64,000 bases of DNA from Vigna angularis (GCF_016808095.1 NC_068973.1:27446077-27510076), one strand, 5' to 3'; shown: positions 11,361 to 24,697, counted from the first letter of the stretch. Translations and numbers: made by a program. The notes: a model not told the origin generated them from the sequence alone.

Positions 11361-12649
11361 AATTTTAAAAACTCTCAAATGAGAAAAAAATATATAAAAT
11401 GAAATAGTTTTAAGTTAATATAGATAATTAAATTATAATTTTAAAATTTTAACTTTTTAAAATTAAACTATAAAATAACACAATTCAAATTTTAATGTAT
11501 ATATTTCAATTTTTTATATAATGTAGTACAATTAATTAATAGCTTAGTATACTTCGATTACTAATTACATTATTTCAATAATAACAAATCCATCATGCAT
11601 TTTCAGATAGATTGTTTTGGAAACTGCCTAGAATATTATCCAAAGTAATCTACAATGTGTTCAACATTTTATTAATAGAAAAACAACAAATAAGATAAAA
11701 AAGAGAAGATCAATAAAGAAAATAACTCGCATACGTCAATTTTTGTCAATCAATAATAATAATAAATAAAGTAAAAAATCAATAGTACATAAAGTCAAAG
11801 GTCATCACATTGATAAAATGGTGCAAGTATTATGTGAATAAGAAAAGAATGATTTTTTTTCCTATTTAAATAATGAAAGGATATTTTACTAAAGGAAATA
11901 TTGTGAAATTCTCTAAAGAAAATAAAATACCTGACAACTTATTTTAATCATATAATACATTGTAATAGTATTTTAAGTTTAAAAATTAAAAATAAATTAT
12001 TATTTTAAATTATTTTTTTTTCTAAGTCTCAAAATACCACCAACGTTTACTAAATGTACCACATTCATAGGGTGTACAAAGAAATGATAGGTGCAGAAAG
12101 AAGGTGCCCTCGTTAATATGGAGAGGGCCCATCATTCTTCATGTTTGCTGTGTTTTGAGTCCATAAACCAAAGACGTGTCCATTCAATCAGTACGAGAAA
12201 ATGGTAGAACGAAAACACTCTTTTTATTAATTTTTTTCTTCTTCTCAAATGATTATTTAAAGATGTTGAATAATTTTCTTTATATCATAATACGAATATG
12301 TTATAATATATTTTTTATTTATTTTAAATAAGAAATTATTCCATTCCAAAATACATTGATAGTTTAAAACCGCCATTATCATTTGTTTGTTTATGTCCAC
12401 ATTTCTGACTACGGGTAAAACTGTGCTTTTATAAGCAACATTAAAATATTTTAGGCTTCGTGTACATGGATTAATTAAATTTTTTTATCTTTGGTTTAAG
12501 AAGTGGAAATGTGAAAGTAAATTAGAAAATAAAATAGTGAAAGTTTAAATTGTTTATATTAAATAAAAAATTATTGAAAAGTTATTCTTTTTTTCAATCA
12601 ATTCTCCTTATTCAAAAATGGAAAAAGGTGAGAAGAAATATTATTTTTT
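11361..12649. other. Intergenic, no gene recognised
   Basis: AT-rich sequence with no convincing coding or structured repeat content. Confidence 0.5.
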
Positions 12650-13069
12650 TATCCAAATATTTTCTAATCAACAAACTCTACAAGTATTTTTTTATATATT
12701 GAAATAATTTCAAACTTTTTCAAGATTTCTATTTATGGATAAATGTCTCAAATAAATCATTCTATTATTCGTTATCTTATTTAGTTTCTATTAATGTAAA
12801 ATTAATTCAATTGCACTATTTCAATTTCAATAAATAGCATTAAGATTGCAGTCACATGACATGCTGACTTTGCAAATCTTAACCATGTGGCACATCCAGA
12901 GTATTAGTGATGTGGATTTTATAATTTTGAAATGAAAGAAATTTGGAATTTGATTAAATCCCTAATATGGAGAAATCCCTAATTAAAAAGGGTGTGTGAG
13001 GTGTTGGAAGTTGTTCTTCTTCGATGCGGGTGCCTGGGTGGTGAATGTACTTCTTCTTCTTTGAACAGG

Positions 13070-13405
13070 ATGTCCAAGGACCATTCATGTGGGTGGCGCA
13101 AGAAAAATCCTAGTGTTTGTTTTCGTGGTGGTAGAGGTTCTAGGTGTTTAGATGATTCACCGATTTGCCATTATGGACAAAAATATGTGTTGAGAACTAT
13201 GAAAACTACGAAGAATCGAGACAAACAATTTTGGAGTTGTTCTAAGTATAAGGTAAGATACTTTAAACCTATGTATTTTGTGTTTCTGTTTCTGAGAAAA
13301 GGCCATTGTCATTGATTGTTTTGTCTATAGAATGATACTGAAGACGTTGGTTGCAACTACTTCAGATGGTCCACTGATGTTGGGTTTGAGGAAAGGGGTA
13401 CCTAG
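13070..13405 (+). CDS. Small GRF-type zinc-finger protein (two exons, 85 aa)
   Basis: Exon 1 runs from the ATG at 13070 to 13252 and ends AAG/GTAAGA. Exon 2 runs 13331-13405 after TCTATAG; the joined phase is 0. The product has a basic N-terminus, then CHYGQKYVLRTMKTTKNRD, KQFWSCSKYK across the intron, and GCNYFRW near the end. That is the layout of a GRF zinc finger (C-x-C-G, then C, then C-x-F/Y-F-x-W), a nucleic-acid-binding domain. The usual second cysteine of the CxC pair is tyrosine (CHYG), so metal binding may be impaired. An in-frame ATG at 12992 would add 26 residues; I prefer 13070 because the domain starts soon after. It lies inside a Mutator-like element, head to head with a transposase fragment, so it is probably transposon-borne. 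Confidence 0.6.
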
Positions 13406-13689
13406 TTCAAGTGTGAAGGAAAGAAAGATACTATGTTGAATAGTGAAGAAAGGGAGACTGGTAGGAAACTGATACTTAATTTGGAGAAATCTGTCTTGAT
13501 TGTTCAAAAGTGGATGAAGGTGTTGATATGGGTGGTTTCTGTTTTATGTGTAATAAACATAATTTTAGTTTCAACGTTGATGAGAATTGGATGATGTGTT
13601 CTACCTTTGTTGTACCTTTGTTTTGTTTTAATGAATTGAAGACTTGTTTTAGACTTGTGGATCTTGCTATCTAATTTAACTTTAATATG

Positions 13690-14818
13690 AACAGATGGCA
13701 TGGAAAATACATCCAAAAAATCTTGCTTCTTAGCAAAATACGTCCCTAAATCCCATTTGTAATCAACCATAGTTTTTGGCATGGAAAATGTATCGAACTT
13801 CCCATAACTCTCTTCCTCATCGTGTTCTTCATCATGTTTTGCTGCACTAAGTAATTCTTCAGATTTCCAATCATCATCGGACAAACCTCTATTATGATCA
13901 CTACTTATGTCATCATTCTCACTATTTGACATCTGAGTCCATGATGGTCCACCATATTGACTTGAAACACTTTGCACATCAACTTCCACATTACCACACT
14001 AATCTCTGTCTCCTAACTCCTCTTCTATATCACAATCAACATTTATATTAACTAGCCCTTCCATACACTAAATATTAACATCAACATTGCCATCATCACC
14101 ACTCGAACTCCAACTTCCAACATCAAATTCCTCCTCTACAATTGATGTACGTTCATAATCACCCCTAAATTGTGTATCACCAATATCTCCTTCACAAGCA
14201 ACCACCTCAACTTGTGTTTCAATTTGACCTTCAACAACAATATCACCTTTACCTTTTTCTTATAACACAACAACATTTTCTTCATAGTCACCTACCTCAC
14301 CCTATCTTTCACTCTTACCTTTATCCGCACCATCACATTCACCTCTCTGACCTTCAATGTTAGGCACCTCAAATTGTATTTCACTCTTATGTTCACATTG
14401 ACCATCACCTATATGTACACTCTGACCACATTCAGGCAACACACCTTCAACTTCTACTTTAGGTGTATTATTAAGAACATATTCTAGCAAATGTATCACC
14501 TCATGTTCTGACACTGTGTGAACCACAAATAGACTAACCTGACCATTTAGTCTAGCTAACCATGTGCATGACTCTAATGTCATCACATAAAAGCTCTAAC
14601 CTGTTATCTAAGATAAAACCCCCTCCTACACAGTATCACAATTCTTTAAACCCATCATATCCCAACCTTTTGACTAGACTTACTATAAGGAAGTAGCTCC
14701 ACATGTTTGGGTCAAAAGATAACGTTGAAGTTTTCCCCTCATACTTTAGTTTCCCATCATTTAAGAACTTTCCTATGTTATGGAAAACAACTTCAAAATC
14801 ATCCTCCATGACATACAC
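13690..14818 (-). pseudogene. MuDR-type transposase, N-terminal fragment, broken
   Basis: Three minus-strand pieces belong together. At 14818-14636 is MYVMEDDFEVVFHNIGKF followed by LKYEGKTSTLSFDPNMWSYF and LVKRLGYDGFKEL, the PB1-like N-terminal domain of plant MuDR transposases. At 14586-14302 is an acidic linker. At 13989-13690 are SDDDWKSEELLSAAKHDEE and FSMPKTMVDYKWDLGTYFAK, the region just before the MuDR DNA-binding domain. Stops separate the pieces. Homology ends near 13690, before the DDE catalytic core and SWIM zinc finger, so no active transposase can be made. Leader-like sequence extends back to about 15185. Confidence 0.7.
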
Positions 14819-15618
14819 AACTATAAAAATATTTAACCTATAAAATAATAATATAACTTCAACAACAAAAATTAAACAAATTTAATGCAAAACGCACTGA
14901 AAGAGACACTTCAACAACACTTTAAACATGAGGAACCATATTGCAATGAATAAGGAAACACAATTCAACATGGAACATTGTGGGACAACCCTGATATTGA
15001 CGTTTGCAAAATGGAAAAAGCATAAAACGATAAAATCATCAAACGATAAACTCAAAACCGCATTGACTAACCTTCCACGCGAGATTGATCTTGAAGAACT
15101 TCGTGATTCCAGTGAACAACGTCTAATAGATGACGCTAAAATCCTCCAACGAAACCCTAATCGTCTTGATCGACAACTAATTTGATTGTAAAAATATCAA
15201 TTTGGAACGAAAATAAAAAACCCACTCAAACCTTACTTTTGCTAATTTCCCTAAGTTATCCCTGATTTAGCATTAACACGTTTTATTTTAATTTAATTTC
15301 ACCTTTTTAAATCTTAAAATAATTAAATTTCAGGTAATGGTACCTAATTCTGTCACATGGTTAAGATTTGCAAAGTTAGCATGTAACGTTACTGCAATCT
15401 TAACGTCGTTTACTGAAATTAACAACAAAAGTGCAATTGAATCAATTTTACATGAATAAGGACCTAATTAAGATAACAAATAACAAAATTTTTTTTTTGA
15501 GATGTTTCTGCATAAATAGGAACTTCGAAAATGATTAAATCTTTTTCTATCCAAATATTTTCTAATCAACAAACTCTACAAGTATTTTCTATATATCGAA
15601 ATAACTTCAATCTTTTTT

Positions 15619-18600
15619 GTTGCAGAATAGATATAGTTCAAGAGAAAAATTTACGGTAATTTTTCTTAATTTAGTTTTCTACTCATATAATTATGATTGT
15701 TTCATTCCATATGATTATTTGGGATAACACTAGTGTTTTTTTCGTTCATAATAATTTACAAAAAGTAATAATATTATAATGTATAAGGAGGTTAAATGTC
15801 TCAATTTTTTCTAAATATTTTTCTATGTTGTCATACTCTACCATCACCTTATATACGATAGGAGGTGCATCTTTATATTCTTAGAGTTACTAAAAGATTT
15901 TTCAAATAATTCATATTAGATATTATGTTAAATTTAACAGTTGAGTATGCTAACATAAAAAAAAATCATCAATCATTTTTCATCACAATAAAATTTGTTA
16001 AAATAAAAAGAAAAAAATGAATACAAAATATGGATAGACACCAAACGAAATTCATACTGAAATTACATTTTACAAATCAAAGAAATATAATTAAATAAAT
16101 GAAAGTAAAATATTAAACCATTTATAATGTTTTTTATAAATAAAAATCAAATTAGTTAACTTATCAACACAATAAGTTTTTAGAAAAAAACATGAGAAAC
16201 TTTAAACTGTATATTTTTACAAAAATGCAAGCATTAATGTTATCTTCTTCTAAGATTTCAAGGAACTACTCATTAATCCAAGAAATCATAACAAACTAAA
16301 ATATAATCACTCTTCAACAAAAGTCTCTCCTCCCTCCAAACTTGCTTTAAAGCATAAATGTCTCATATAAAATCAACATAAATATAAGTATGCACCCATA
16401 AAATAAATGAGAAACAACTAACATATTAATTTTGAATTCATCCAAAAATATAAGCATAAACAATCTATAATTAGTAGATGGAACTTATCATATTATGATT
16501 TTAAAAAATCAAAGACAATATTACTCATATATTTCTTAGATTTATTTTTAGTTATGCACAAACTTCTTAATTTGAAAAACAACAAAGTAAAACGAATTGA
16601 ATGTACTATTGTTTCTCACCCCTAAATCACCTAGATAACGTAACCACTTTAGTCACCTTTTAAAAAGAACTATTATTTTTATAAACTGAACAACCAAATC
16701 TAAAAAAAAATGTAAATAATGAAAAACTCTTTTCAATAATTCTCACGATTGTATAACAATAGTGAAACAAATAGAGGAAAGACTCAACATTATTCTCACG
16801 GAAAAAAACACAAAATATATAATCACTTTCTTTTTGAACATTTAAATCAATAAATAAACTGTGATACATTCATTTCTAAAGAACCAAAGTTTTAGTTAAT
16901 GACAATATCTAATCAAATCAAATTATCCACACATTTCAGACCAAAAAAATAATTTATTTTTTAAATTTTTGATAAAATACATCAATATTATTTAAAATTC
17001 GATTAAGTAATATCTTCATCCCTATTAACTATTAAAAAAGCAATCATAAAAATTGACAACAAACGAAATTTTTTTTTCAAACGAACTGATTTAACAACAT
17101 AATATAACCTTAGATTTTGCTAGTAAAGTGTTTTGATTTTTGAAATAGATGAAATAATTTATTTTTGTGTAATATAGCCTAGGTAAGAGTACCGTGGTAA
17201 AAATAAAACACACATATTTTTCGGTGATTACATATTATTAATTATTCTTTTCCAATTAGAGCATTGCAATAAAAACTTATTAAATAAAATATTGCCCCAA
17301 AAATATTTATAATCTCTAATAGAAAACAGTAGATTAAATAAGTACCGAAGTACTCCTTTAATTCCATTTTATGTTATGTTAAAGGTTTTCTTAGTATTAA
17401 AAACAATAATAAGTTATCCAGTGAATATATTTTTTACTAAAATATTCTTACTTGTTTTTCTATTTTATTTTTTATACATCTTTCGCATTAAAATAAACCA
17501 TGATTACATATCTCTACCGACACATCTATCTGGATATGATTTTATGAATAATTAAGATACTAAATATTGTTGCTTTAAATGAACTAATATTGTTGAACAC
17601 TATATTTCTCTCTTGTTATATAACTAAGTATACTAATTTATGTTGTTCTCTGCATTTATATATATACTAAATATTGTTATATTAATGGTATATTAATTTT
17701 TTTTAATAAGTTTTAAAATATTAAAATCAGTATTCACTAATTTATTTTGAAGACAACATAGAGATAATATTAAAAGCTCAGCGGAAAATGACATTTTAAT
17801 AATTTATATTAGTCTTAATGTTCAAATGACAATTCATTTAAAATATATAAGAAAACTTAAATAACTTGAATATCCATTTTATTTATTATACTAAGTTAAG
17901 AAAGCTTGTTTATCAACCTGTCACTAAATTAAGTGAACATGTTGAGATTTTGAGTTTAGCCTGATCTGTTTTAATTAAGACAAAAATTGAAAAATAACTG
18001 AGAATTAATTTTTTTATTACATGTTTTGAAGTATAAATATGTTATATTATTATAATTCAAATCATAAACAGTTAAGTTGTAACTATTAATAATAATTAAA
18101 TAATTTAATATATAAATAATAATTTTTAATTTATTGATCTCAAAATATTAATTAATTATTTAAAGACTTAAAATATTATTATAATTAAATATATTTTAAA
18201 AAATATATATTTATTTTAAAAGTATAGAATAAAAAACTAAAATTAAAAGGAAAAAACTGACAAGGTGATGAAGTGGACCAAAAGTTATTCCAAATTTCGA
18301 AATGAAAGATATTTTTAAAATATGGAGATGAACGGAGAAATATAGGGTAATGTAAGAAGAATCACTTGTAAAAACACATTGAGAAAATTTCACACCAATG
18401 TGTTAGAAATAAATTCGTTTAAAAGATGAAAATATCATTTTAAATTTAAAACAATAAGATCTTTAAAGCAATGTAAAACTTGTAATTAACATCAAATTCT
18501 TACTAATTTGTATTTTTTTTTCTCACCCTTCTATACCCAAAATCAGTGTGGAAGAATATGGTCACTGCACCACACAACTTTTTTTTTATGCGTATTTTAT

Positions 18601-19110
18601 TTTATTTTATAATAGTTTCCATGCGTTACTTTAGAAACAGCTATGAACATAGCATCATTTCCTAAAACACTTAAACGATGACAAAACATGTATGGAAAAA
18701 CACGCTTTTACAACTCCTCATACACACGTACAAACAAAAACAACAATCACAAATCTCCCCACCACTAACATTCTTACTTCCATTACATCATAACAAATAT
18801 GCCTTTCTTTGTTTTTTTTCTTGCTAATTAATTATCAATTTCTTAAGAAGTTTATCACTAACGAGATTATTAATTTGTGATTAAAATGAGATAAGCATGC
18901 AGATGTAGGGTATGAGTGAGATTGGATGAATAAAGGTGGTTGTGATGACTTGTTTAATTAGTAATTAAGGTTAATGCAAATTCAAATGAATATGAATATG
19001 AATATGATTATGATGTATCTAAAGTAGCGTTCAATGTCTCTAAAATTGAACGGAAGTTGGTCTGAAAATTGTAACCCCCTCTTTTCCCAAACCACACATT
19101 ACCTCACATT
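15619..19110. other. Intergenic, no gene recognised
   Basis: About 3.5 kb of very AT-rich sequence. Short open frames on both strands have low-complexity translations and no recognisable motif. The last 300 bp lead into the RKD promoter. Confidence 0.5.
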
Positions 19111-19118
19111 TATAAATA
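19111..19118 (+). promoter_or_regulatory. TATA box of the RKD gene
   Basis: TATAAATA lies 74 bp upstream of the start codon at 19185, followed by a pyrimidine-rich TCTCC/CATTCTCC leader typical of plant transcription start regions. I expect transcription to start near 19140-19150. Confidence 0.6.
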
Positions 19119-19184
19119 CTGTCTTTTTTCCGCATTCTCCTTAGTCTCTCCAAACCCATTCGCATTCTCCTCTTTCTCTCCGAT

Positions 19185-20519
19185 ATGGAATTTGCCTCCG
19201 AACATGATTTCCCCAATTTTGAAACCATTCCTCATACCTTCAGCTCATGCTTTTTCTCTGCTCAACTATACCCCACAGACAAGTAAGCTACTCTTTCTTC
19301 ACTGTCTTTTGCTTAGTATTATTCCTATGGAACAGTTTCTCGTGACTTTCGAGGTTGATTGCAACTTTCTTTCTTTTATTTTGTCTTATACGATAAACAG
19401 TACTATATTGTTTTTTTTTTTGTTCGCGTGTCTGGATGAGTGGTATTTTAATGGTGTGTGTGACTTCAGAACGATGGAGGTTTCGCTTTCACCGTTAGAG
19501 GGTTTTTCCGGTCACGATTGGACACAGCAGTTGCCGTATTCAAGTAAGCAACTTTGTTTGAATGAGTTCCCAGATTTGGAAAACCTGGACCTCGATTTTA
19601 GCCTCCCACCGCTGGGTGAAGATTTGGAGGAGGTGGAGCAGAAGCCCTTGAACATTATTGTTGTTCCCGAAGAGGGTCATTGCGGTCGCGAGAAGGGTTT
19701 TGGGGATGCTTTATTGGCGATTGAAAATGGGTCTGCGATTTGTGTGAAGAAAGAGGAGGTGCAGAATATGGAGCAGATGGCAGTGCCTAGTGCTAGTAGT
19801 GGCAGTAAGAAGAAGAAGCCATGTGCTTTGGAATTTGAGGAGATAAAGAAGCATTTTGATGTTCCCATTAATGAAGCTGCGAAGCAAATGAATGTGGGGT
19901 TAACCATGTTGAAGAGAAGGTGCAGGGAGCTTAACATCATGAGGTGGCCCCATAGGAAACTCAAGAGCTTGCAATTACTCATCGAGAATGTTAAGGTAAT
20001 GTACCCAGACATGCTTGTCATGTCCTATGTATGAGTATATCTCTAACATTTAATGAGCATCGACTGAAACAACATTCTCTTTTTATTACCTTATTTCCCG
20101 TGTCTTAATTACTCAACCAGTAAATTATTTTGCTTTTATATATTCGCTGAGAAATCCTGAGTTTACAATTGTAGCAGTTGGACCCCACGCGGAATCATAA
20201 TTAAGAACTTTGTAGTTTGTACTGTTTTGCAATAGTTTGTGCCCCATAAAAAGGGCAGTGAAGGTGACAAGAAAACCAACGTGAAAACTCATTAACCACT
20301 GATTTTATTACTTTTCTGTGGTCAATGGTTGAAAGTGGTTGGTATGTGGTGCAGGAATTGGGTTTGGCAGACGAGGTTCCCATGTTGGAGAAGCATAAAA
20401 GGTTGTTGGAAAAATTACCAGGACTGGAATTATGTGCAAAAGCCAAGAAGCTGAGGCAAGCTTGTTTCAAAGCTAATTACAAGAGGAGAAGGTTTATGGG
20501 TATGACACTCCAAGCTTGA
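19185..20519 (+). CDS. RKD-type RWP-RK transcription factor (three exons, 262 aa)
   Basis: Exon 1 is 19185-19282 (AA/GTAAGC), exon 2 is 19470-19995 (TTCAG before, AAG/GTAATG after) and exon 3 is 20355-20519 (GTGCAG before); phases join cleanly. The first 100 residues are acidic. A lysine patch (GSKKKKP) precedes the RWP-RK domain at about residues 155-208: [20 protein letters not shown], then [20 protein letters not shown], then [12 protein letters not shown]. Exon 3 adds a helical, basic tail. RWP-RK proteins bind DNA. The small size and lack of GAF and PB1 domains place this in the RKD group, which acts in egg-cell and early embryo programmes in Arabidopsis, rather than the NIN-like group. 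All invariant residues I know are present and the gene looks intact. Which RKD paralogue it is cannot be told. Confidence 0.85.
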
Positions 20520-22385
20520 CCTTCATGGTTATGCCAGGAATTCGTGGATGAACATGAAAGGAATAGGAGTATATAGAGATTTGAAACATTACATAAAATA
20601 GGATGTTGGAGGACTCTACTAGGTAACATAGGTTCATATTGTGAATTAGGAAACTGATTTGACTTCACAACTCATGTTGTTCCTGACCTCTTTACCTCAT
20701 GTCTTTTAATACTTACAATCTTACTTTTGGAACCTATATCATATGAGTTGCTATTGTGAAGTATTATTGTCCATTAATTCTTGCTATTATTATATGCTTT
20801 AATTCTTCTGCAACTACCCAGAAACTGCTTAAAACGATTAACTGATTTATCTTCCCAAAATAACTGAGCCACGACTGCTTTAATTAACCAAGTTTAATGT
20901 AATTTTTTAACCTCTTTTATGATCCTCTGCAAAAATGTCTGCTTTTAGGAGAGTATCTTACAAATACTTTTCTTAATCTACAAAATTTATGTTTAAAGAC
21001 GAAATCTTAATCATTTATCAAACTTGTTTAAAATTGGTTTCAGACATTAGGGATAAAATTGTTGGCTGAATTTAGGTGATTTTTTCTGAAGCAAATCTAA
21101 CTCTTTTTGTTAAAAGAACTTTATTTAGGACAAAAATATTGAGTAGAACGTAATTTTACAACTTCAATACTCGTTAAAGTGCTCATAAATTAGTTGTGAT
21201 ATTTTTTACTCCGATCTAGTGACATTGATATGATCTAATGCTAACACTTAAAAAGATCATTAAAAAGATCTTAATAATTTCTTTCCAGACCTATTTTTCA
21301 AACAACGTGCTCAATGTGTTAGATAAAATGTATGATATATACGTAACATATATAGATTTATGATTTACTCTTTTTCTTCTTTAGGTTTTACATTAAAAAA
21401 AATTAATACAAAGATGAAGCACTGTAAATTTTTTATAAAATGTATGATATACGTAGTATATTTAGATTTATTATTTACTTATTTTGCCTTTAATCTTTTA
21501 CATAAAAATAAAACTAAATAAAAGATAAAACACTGTAAATTTTTTATAATATATATTTGTAAATCATTGAGCATGTGAATATAAACGAGTGATTAATATT
21601 ATTACATGAAAGCCTTGAAGGTAAAATTGTTTTAGGAAGTCATTTTTTATCTTCTAAGATGCATTTTCCTATAGTATGGAAATTATCACTAAAATGTTAA
21701 GGTTATGAAAAAAAGTTTTTAAGTTGATTTGATGAGTTTAGAAAAGGGGTGTATATATAGTTGTGGAAGGGTTTGTGTAGAAGAAAATGTGACAAGAGTA
21801 CAAGAGTGGTTTTAATTTCATGTGAGTTGTTTAGCATAGGCAGGCATAAATGTGTGGTCAGTTACTGCATGATGGTTCTCTATTTTGATACATTTGAATG
21901 TGATTTTTTTGTTTGATAGTTATGATGTTGGATGAAGATGTATTTTGTTGGGACTTGGGAATTATAGTGTATCACATGTCATTTGCTCTAAATGCTTGTA
22001 CCTTATAAACAATCAACTCTTCGTTTTAAAATCAAACCTATATATATATGGAATATTGCCTCAAACAAACAAATTAAAATTTGGTGTTCAGGACTCTCAA
22101 ATTTATCAGGTCTAATAACAAATTTATAATACAAATAAACTACATCATAAAGTAACTGCGTATTTTTTATGTTTCTTGGTTAAATTTCCTCTATTTTAAA
22201 AATAAAAATAACTTATTCAGTACATAAATCTGAGAAATGTATTAGATCAGAATTTAATTATATTGCACAAAAAGAGGCAAACTATTTCAGTTTTTTTTTT
22301 TTTACTTTATATTATTAGTTAACCGATTATTTTACTTTATATATTAATAATGTTATGTAAAAAAAATACATTAATCATGTTCGAT
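20520..22385. other. 3' flank of RKD and intergenic DNA
   Basis: The first ~250 bp are probably 3' UTR. The rest is AT-rich, including a local duplicated phrase near 21330 and 21440 (AAAATGTATGATATACGTA). No gene or defined element is seen. Confidence 0.45.
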
Positions 22386-23959
22386 AATGTAACATCCTTA
22401 AAATTTCAATAAACAAATATATTTACACTTTAACTTGTTAGATAACCTTGACATACACATGTATGTTTCAAAATTATGATAAAGTAAAACATATTAATAG
22501 TATAGATTTTTTTAAAAGATAACGGATTGTTTATTCCAAAATCTATAAATACTTCTAATAGAATTAATACCGTCTCCAAGATTCTAATATAGTTTTAGAG
22601 TTATTAACCGCATTTGTATTTAACACTCACATATTTAATATACGATCATTATAGAGGAGAAATCCAACACAACAAACCAACAAAACACCGATGAATTAAT
22701 ACATTTATAAGAAGGGTAAAAAAAAGGAATAAAACATATTATAAATGTGTCTTAAAAAGATTTAAATTTCATATGTTAATATGAAGACCAAAAAATTTTG
22801 TACAATTAAAATTTTTTACAACTAAACTTTGTATGAAATTAAATTTTTGTACAATTAAAAATTTGTATGATTAAATTTGGTGTGAAATTTATTTTGTTAG
22901 AGACTTACACAGTCTTCTGAAACTAAATCATAACATAGTTAACTCAAATAACTTCCTAAGAATGATCCTTTTTCATATTATATCGTCTACCATGTGGAGA
23001 TCTTTTGAATCACACCACCTAAGTATCCAATTTTAAGTGAGCGAGATACTAGTTTAGTCAAGAAAGTCTCATCCAAAGTCCACTTCAATACACTTGAACA
23101 CCCTAAGCAGTAGTATTTTTCTATGAAAATAGCTAGTGGACTCAATCGCACATTATAACTTTAAGCAAAGCTTTAACTTAGTCATTTAATATAAGTTTAG
23201 GTCCAAAATGTCTCCTAGTGCAAGGTAGCTACCACCTCGTGCCTTTACCTCTACAAGTATGGCACCCAACGACACACAAGCTACCCAATGATATTCACTA
23301 AAAAAGTTTTTAAAATTTCATATCTTAAGGCTATCACTTTGTTACAAGATATCAAATTCACTCAAATATATCTATCTACCTTACATGCACACAATTCCAT
23401 ATAAAGTTTCACAAAATCTATTTCAAGCATTTCAACCCACATTTTTAACATTACGCATTTCTTCTCATTATCACAAACTCTTTCTCAACCTCGAATAACA
23501 ATGTATTTTCACTAAAATGTTGTCATAGATTCATAACATTCATAAAATAACTCACAATCACCGACACTTTACAAAATTTACAATCCCATCACTTTATCCT
23601 TCCATACCCACATTCAAACACACTTCAAAACTCAAAAACCCCAAATGTATTTTCAAAACAAAGAATAAACACTTCATGAAGAAAATGAACAATGTATTCA
23701 AATCAATGTTAAAAGAAAAAAATTCTAAATGGTTAGTTCTCCTTACCTCAAAAGAAGGAGTCACCAATGTTATTTTTGGGCACACTACACTACTCGAGTT
23801 TGTACTATATACAACAAAACCTTAATGAAAATTAGACTGGGATTGCATGACTAACAAGGGATGAGGATTCATATAGAACATAGAAAAAATTCCATACAAA
23901 CCCATAAATTTTGTATGCTTCATAACAAATCCTAACAAAAATTGCACTATGTGTGTGTG
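22386..23959. other. Probable LTR-type repeat remnant hosting the later retroelement
   Basis: TGTAACATCCTTAAAATTTC at about 22388 resembles legume LTR ends (the complement of a GGATGTTACA terminus). The segment through 23959, continuing right of the insertion at 26473, looks like a decayed non-coding retroelement in which 23965-26467 later inserted. No coding sequence was recognised and the right end was not found. Confidence 0.3.
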
Positions 23960-23964
23960 TGAAT

Positions 23965-24165
23965 TGTTGGATCTATCGAGGAGGAAGTTCCTATGTGGGT
24001 TACACAAACACCAATAACATCTGAGCCAACTATATAAGAGATCGACACCACTCTTTACCCAAAACCTTAAGGCAATGGGTTAATGGATCTTTCATCTTTA
24101 TATACTGCTCTACTTTCTCATTTCTATCCAATGTGGAACTTGGACTCACACTTGGATTCCCAACA
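23965..24165 (-). repeat. 3' LTR (type B), 201 bp
   Basis: Minus-strand TGTTGGGAATCCAAGTGTGA...ATAGATCCAACA, TG...CA ended, preceded by polypurine tract GAGGGGGAGA (plus strand 24166-24175). The partner LTR is 26307-26467. Confidence 0.8.
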
Positions 24166-24380
24166 TCTCCCCCTCAAGGGTGAGTCCCTTTCACATAGGT
24201 ATACTCCCCCTCCAGCGGAAGCATTCCCAACTAACCACAACCACAAGTAGCCCTTTCCAACCGCCGTATCTTAACGAAACTTTCTTACCTGAATACCCTT
24301 TGCCAGGAAGACTTTTGGTATAGGGATCATTATACTCGTCCGAGCCGGTCATCAAGACAAACCATCGACTCTGGTACCAC

Positions 24381-24697
24381 TGATGTGAAAATCTCACAAT
24401 ACACGCACTTTGATATTTTCCTGGAGTCTTACTATTCATTAATAATTAAAAGGCTTTAAATAGCCATAACACTTATAATATTACGGGGAATAAAAATAAA
24501 TATCAACTATCTTAAAAATAAAATTTGTTTAATCTATCATAAAATAATATTGTACCTAGATAAACCGAAAATCATAACTACGTATCCCTATTTTATCTCT
24601 ATCAAATCAAACTAAATATTACTATACCCAAAAACTAATAAAATAAGATTTAAACAAAATTATTAATAAAACCCTAAAATTTAAGTTTATCCCAACA
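24381..24697 (-). repeat. Internal LTR (type A), 317 bp
   Basis: Minus-strand TGTTGGGATAAACTTAAATT...GAGATTTTCACATCA. It is preceded by polypurine tract TATGGGGGAGTT (plus strand about 24698-24712) and followed by GTGGTACCAGAGTCGATGG, a primer-binding site. Apart from the shared TGTTGGGA start it is unrelated in sequence to LTR type B. Confidence 0.7.

Larger units (their letters stand above)
12724..15523. mobile_element. Mutator-like element with GRF zinc-finger gene and transposase fragment
   Basis: Inverted arms of about 170 bp bound the unit. Left: TTTCTATTTATGGATAAATG, then TTAAGATTGCAG, then TTTGCAAATCTTAACCATGT. The right arm (about 15350-15523), read on the minus strand, gives TTCCTATTTATGCAGAAAC, TTAAGATTGCAG and TTTGCAAATCTTAACCATGT in the same order. 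Between them are a two-exon GRF-type zinc-finger gene on the plus strand and the N-terminal part of a MuDR-type transposase on the minus strand. The catalytic transposase region is absent. I found no clean 9-bp target duplication next to the TIRs. Confidence 0.75.
12650..15618. repeat. 71-bp direct repeats flanking the 12724-15523 element
   Basis: TATCCAAATATTTTCTAATC with the following bases at 12650-12720 recurs at 15548-15618 with about six differences over 71 bp, in the same orientation. The left copy almost abuts the left TIR; the right copy is 24 bp beyond the right TIR. This is far longer than a Mutator target duplication. Confidence 0.85.
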
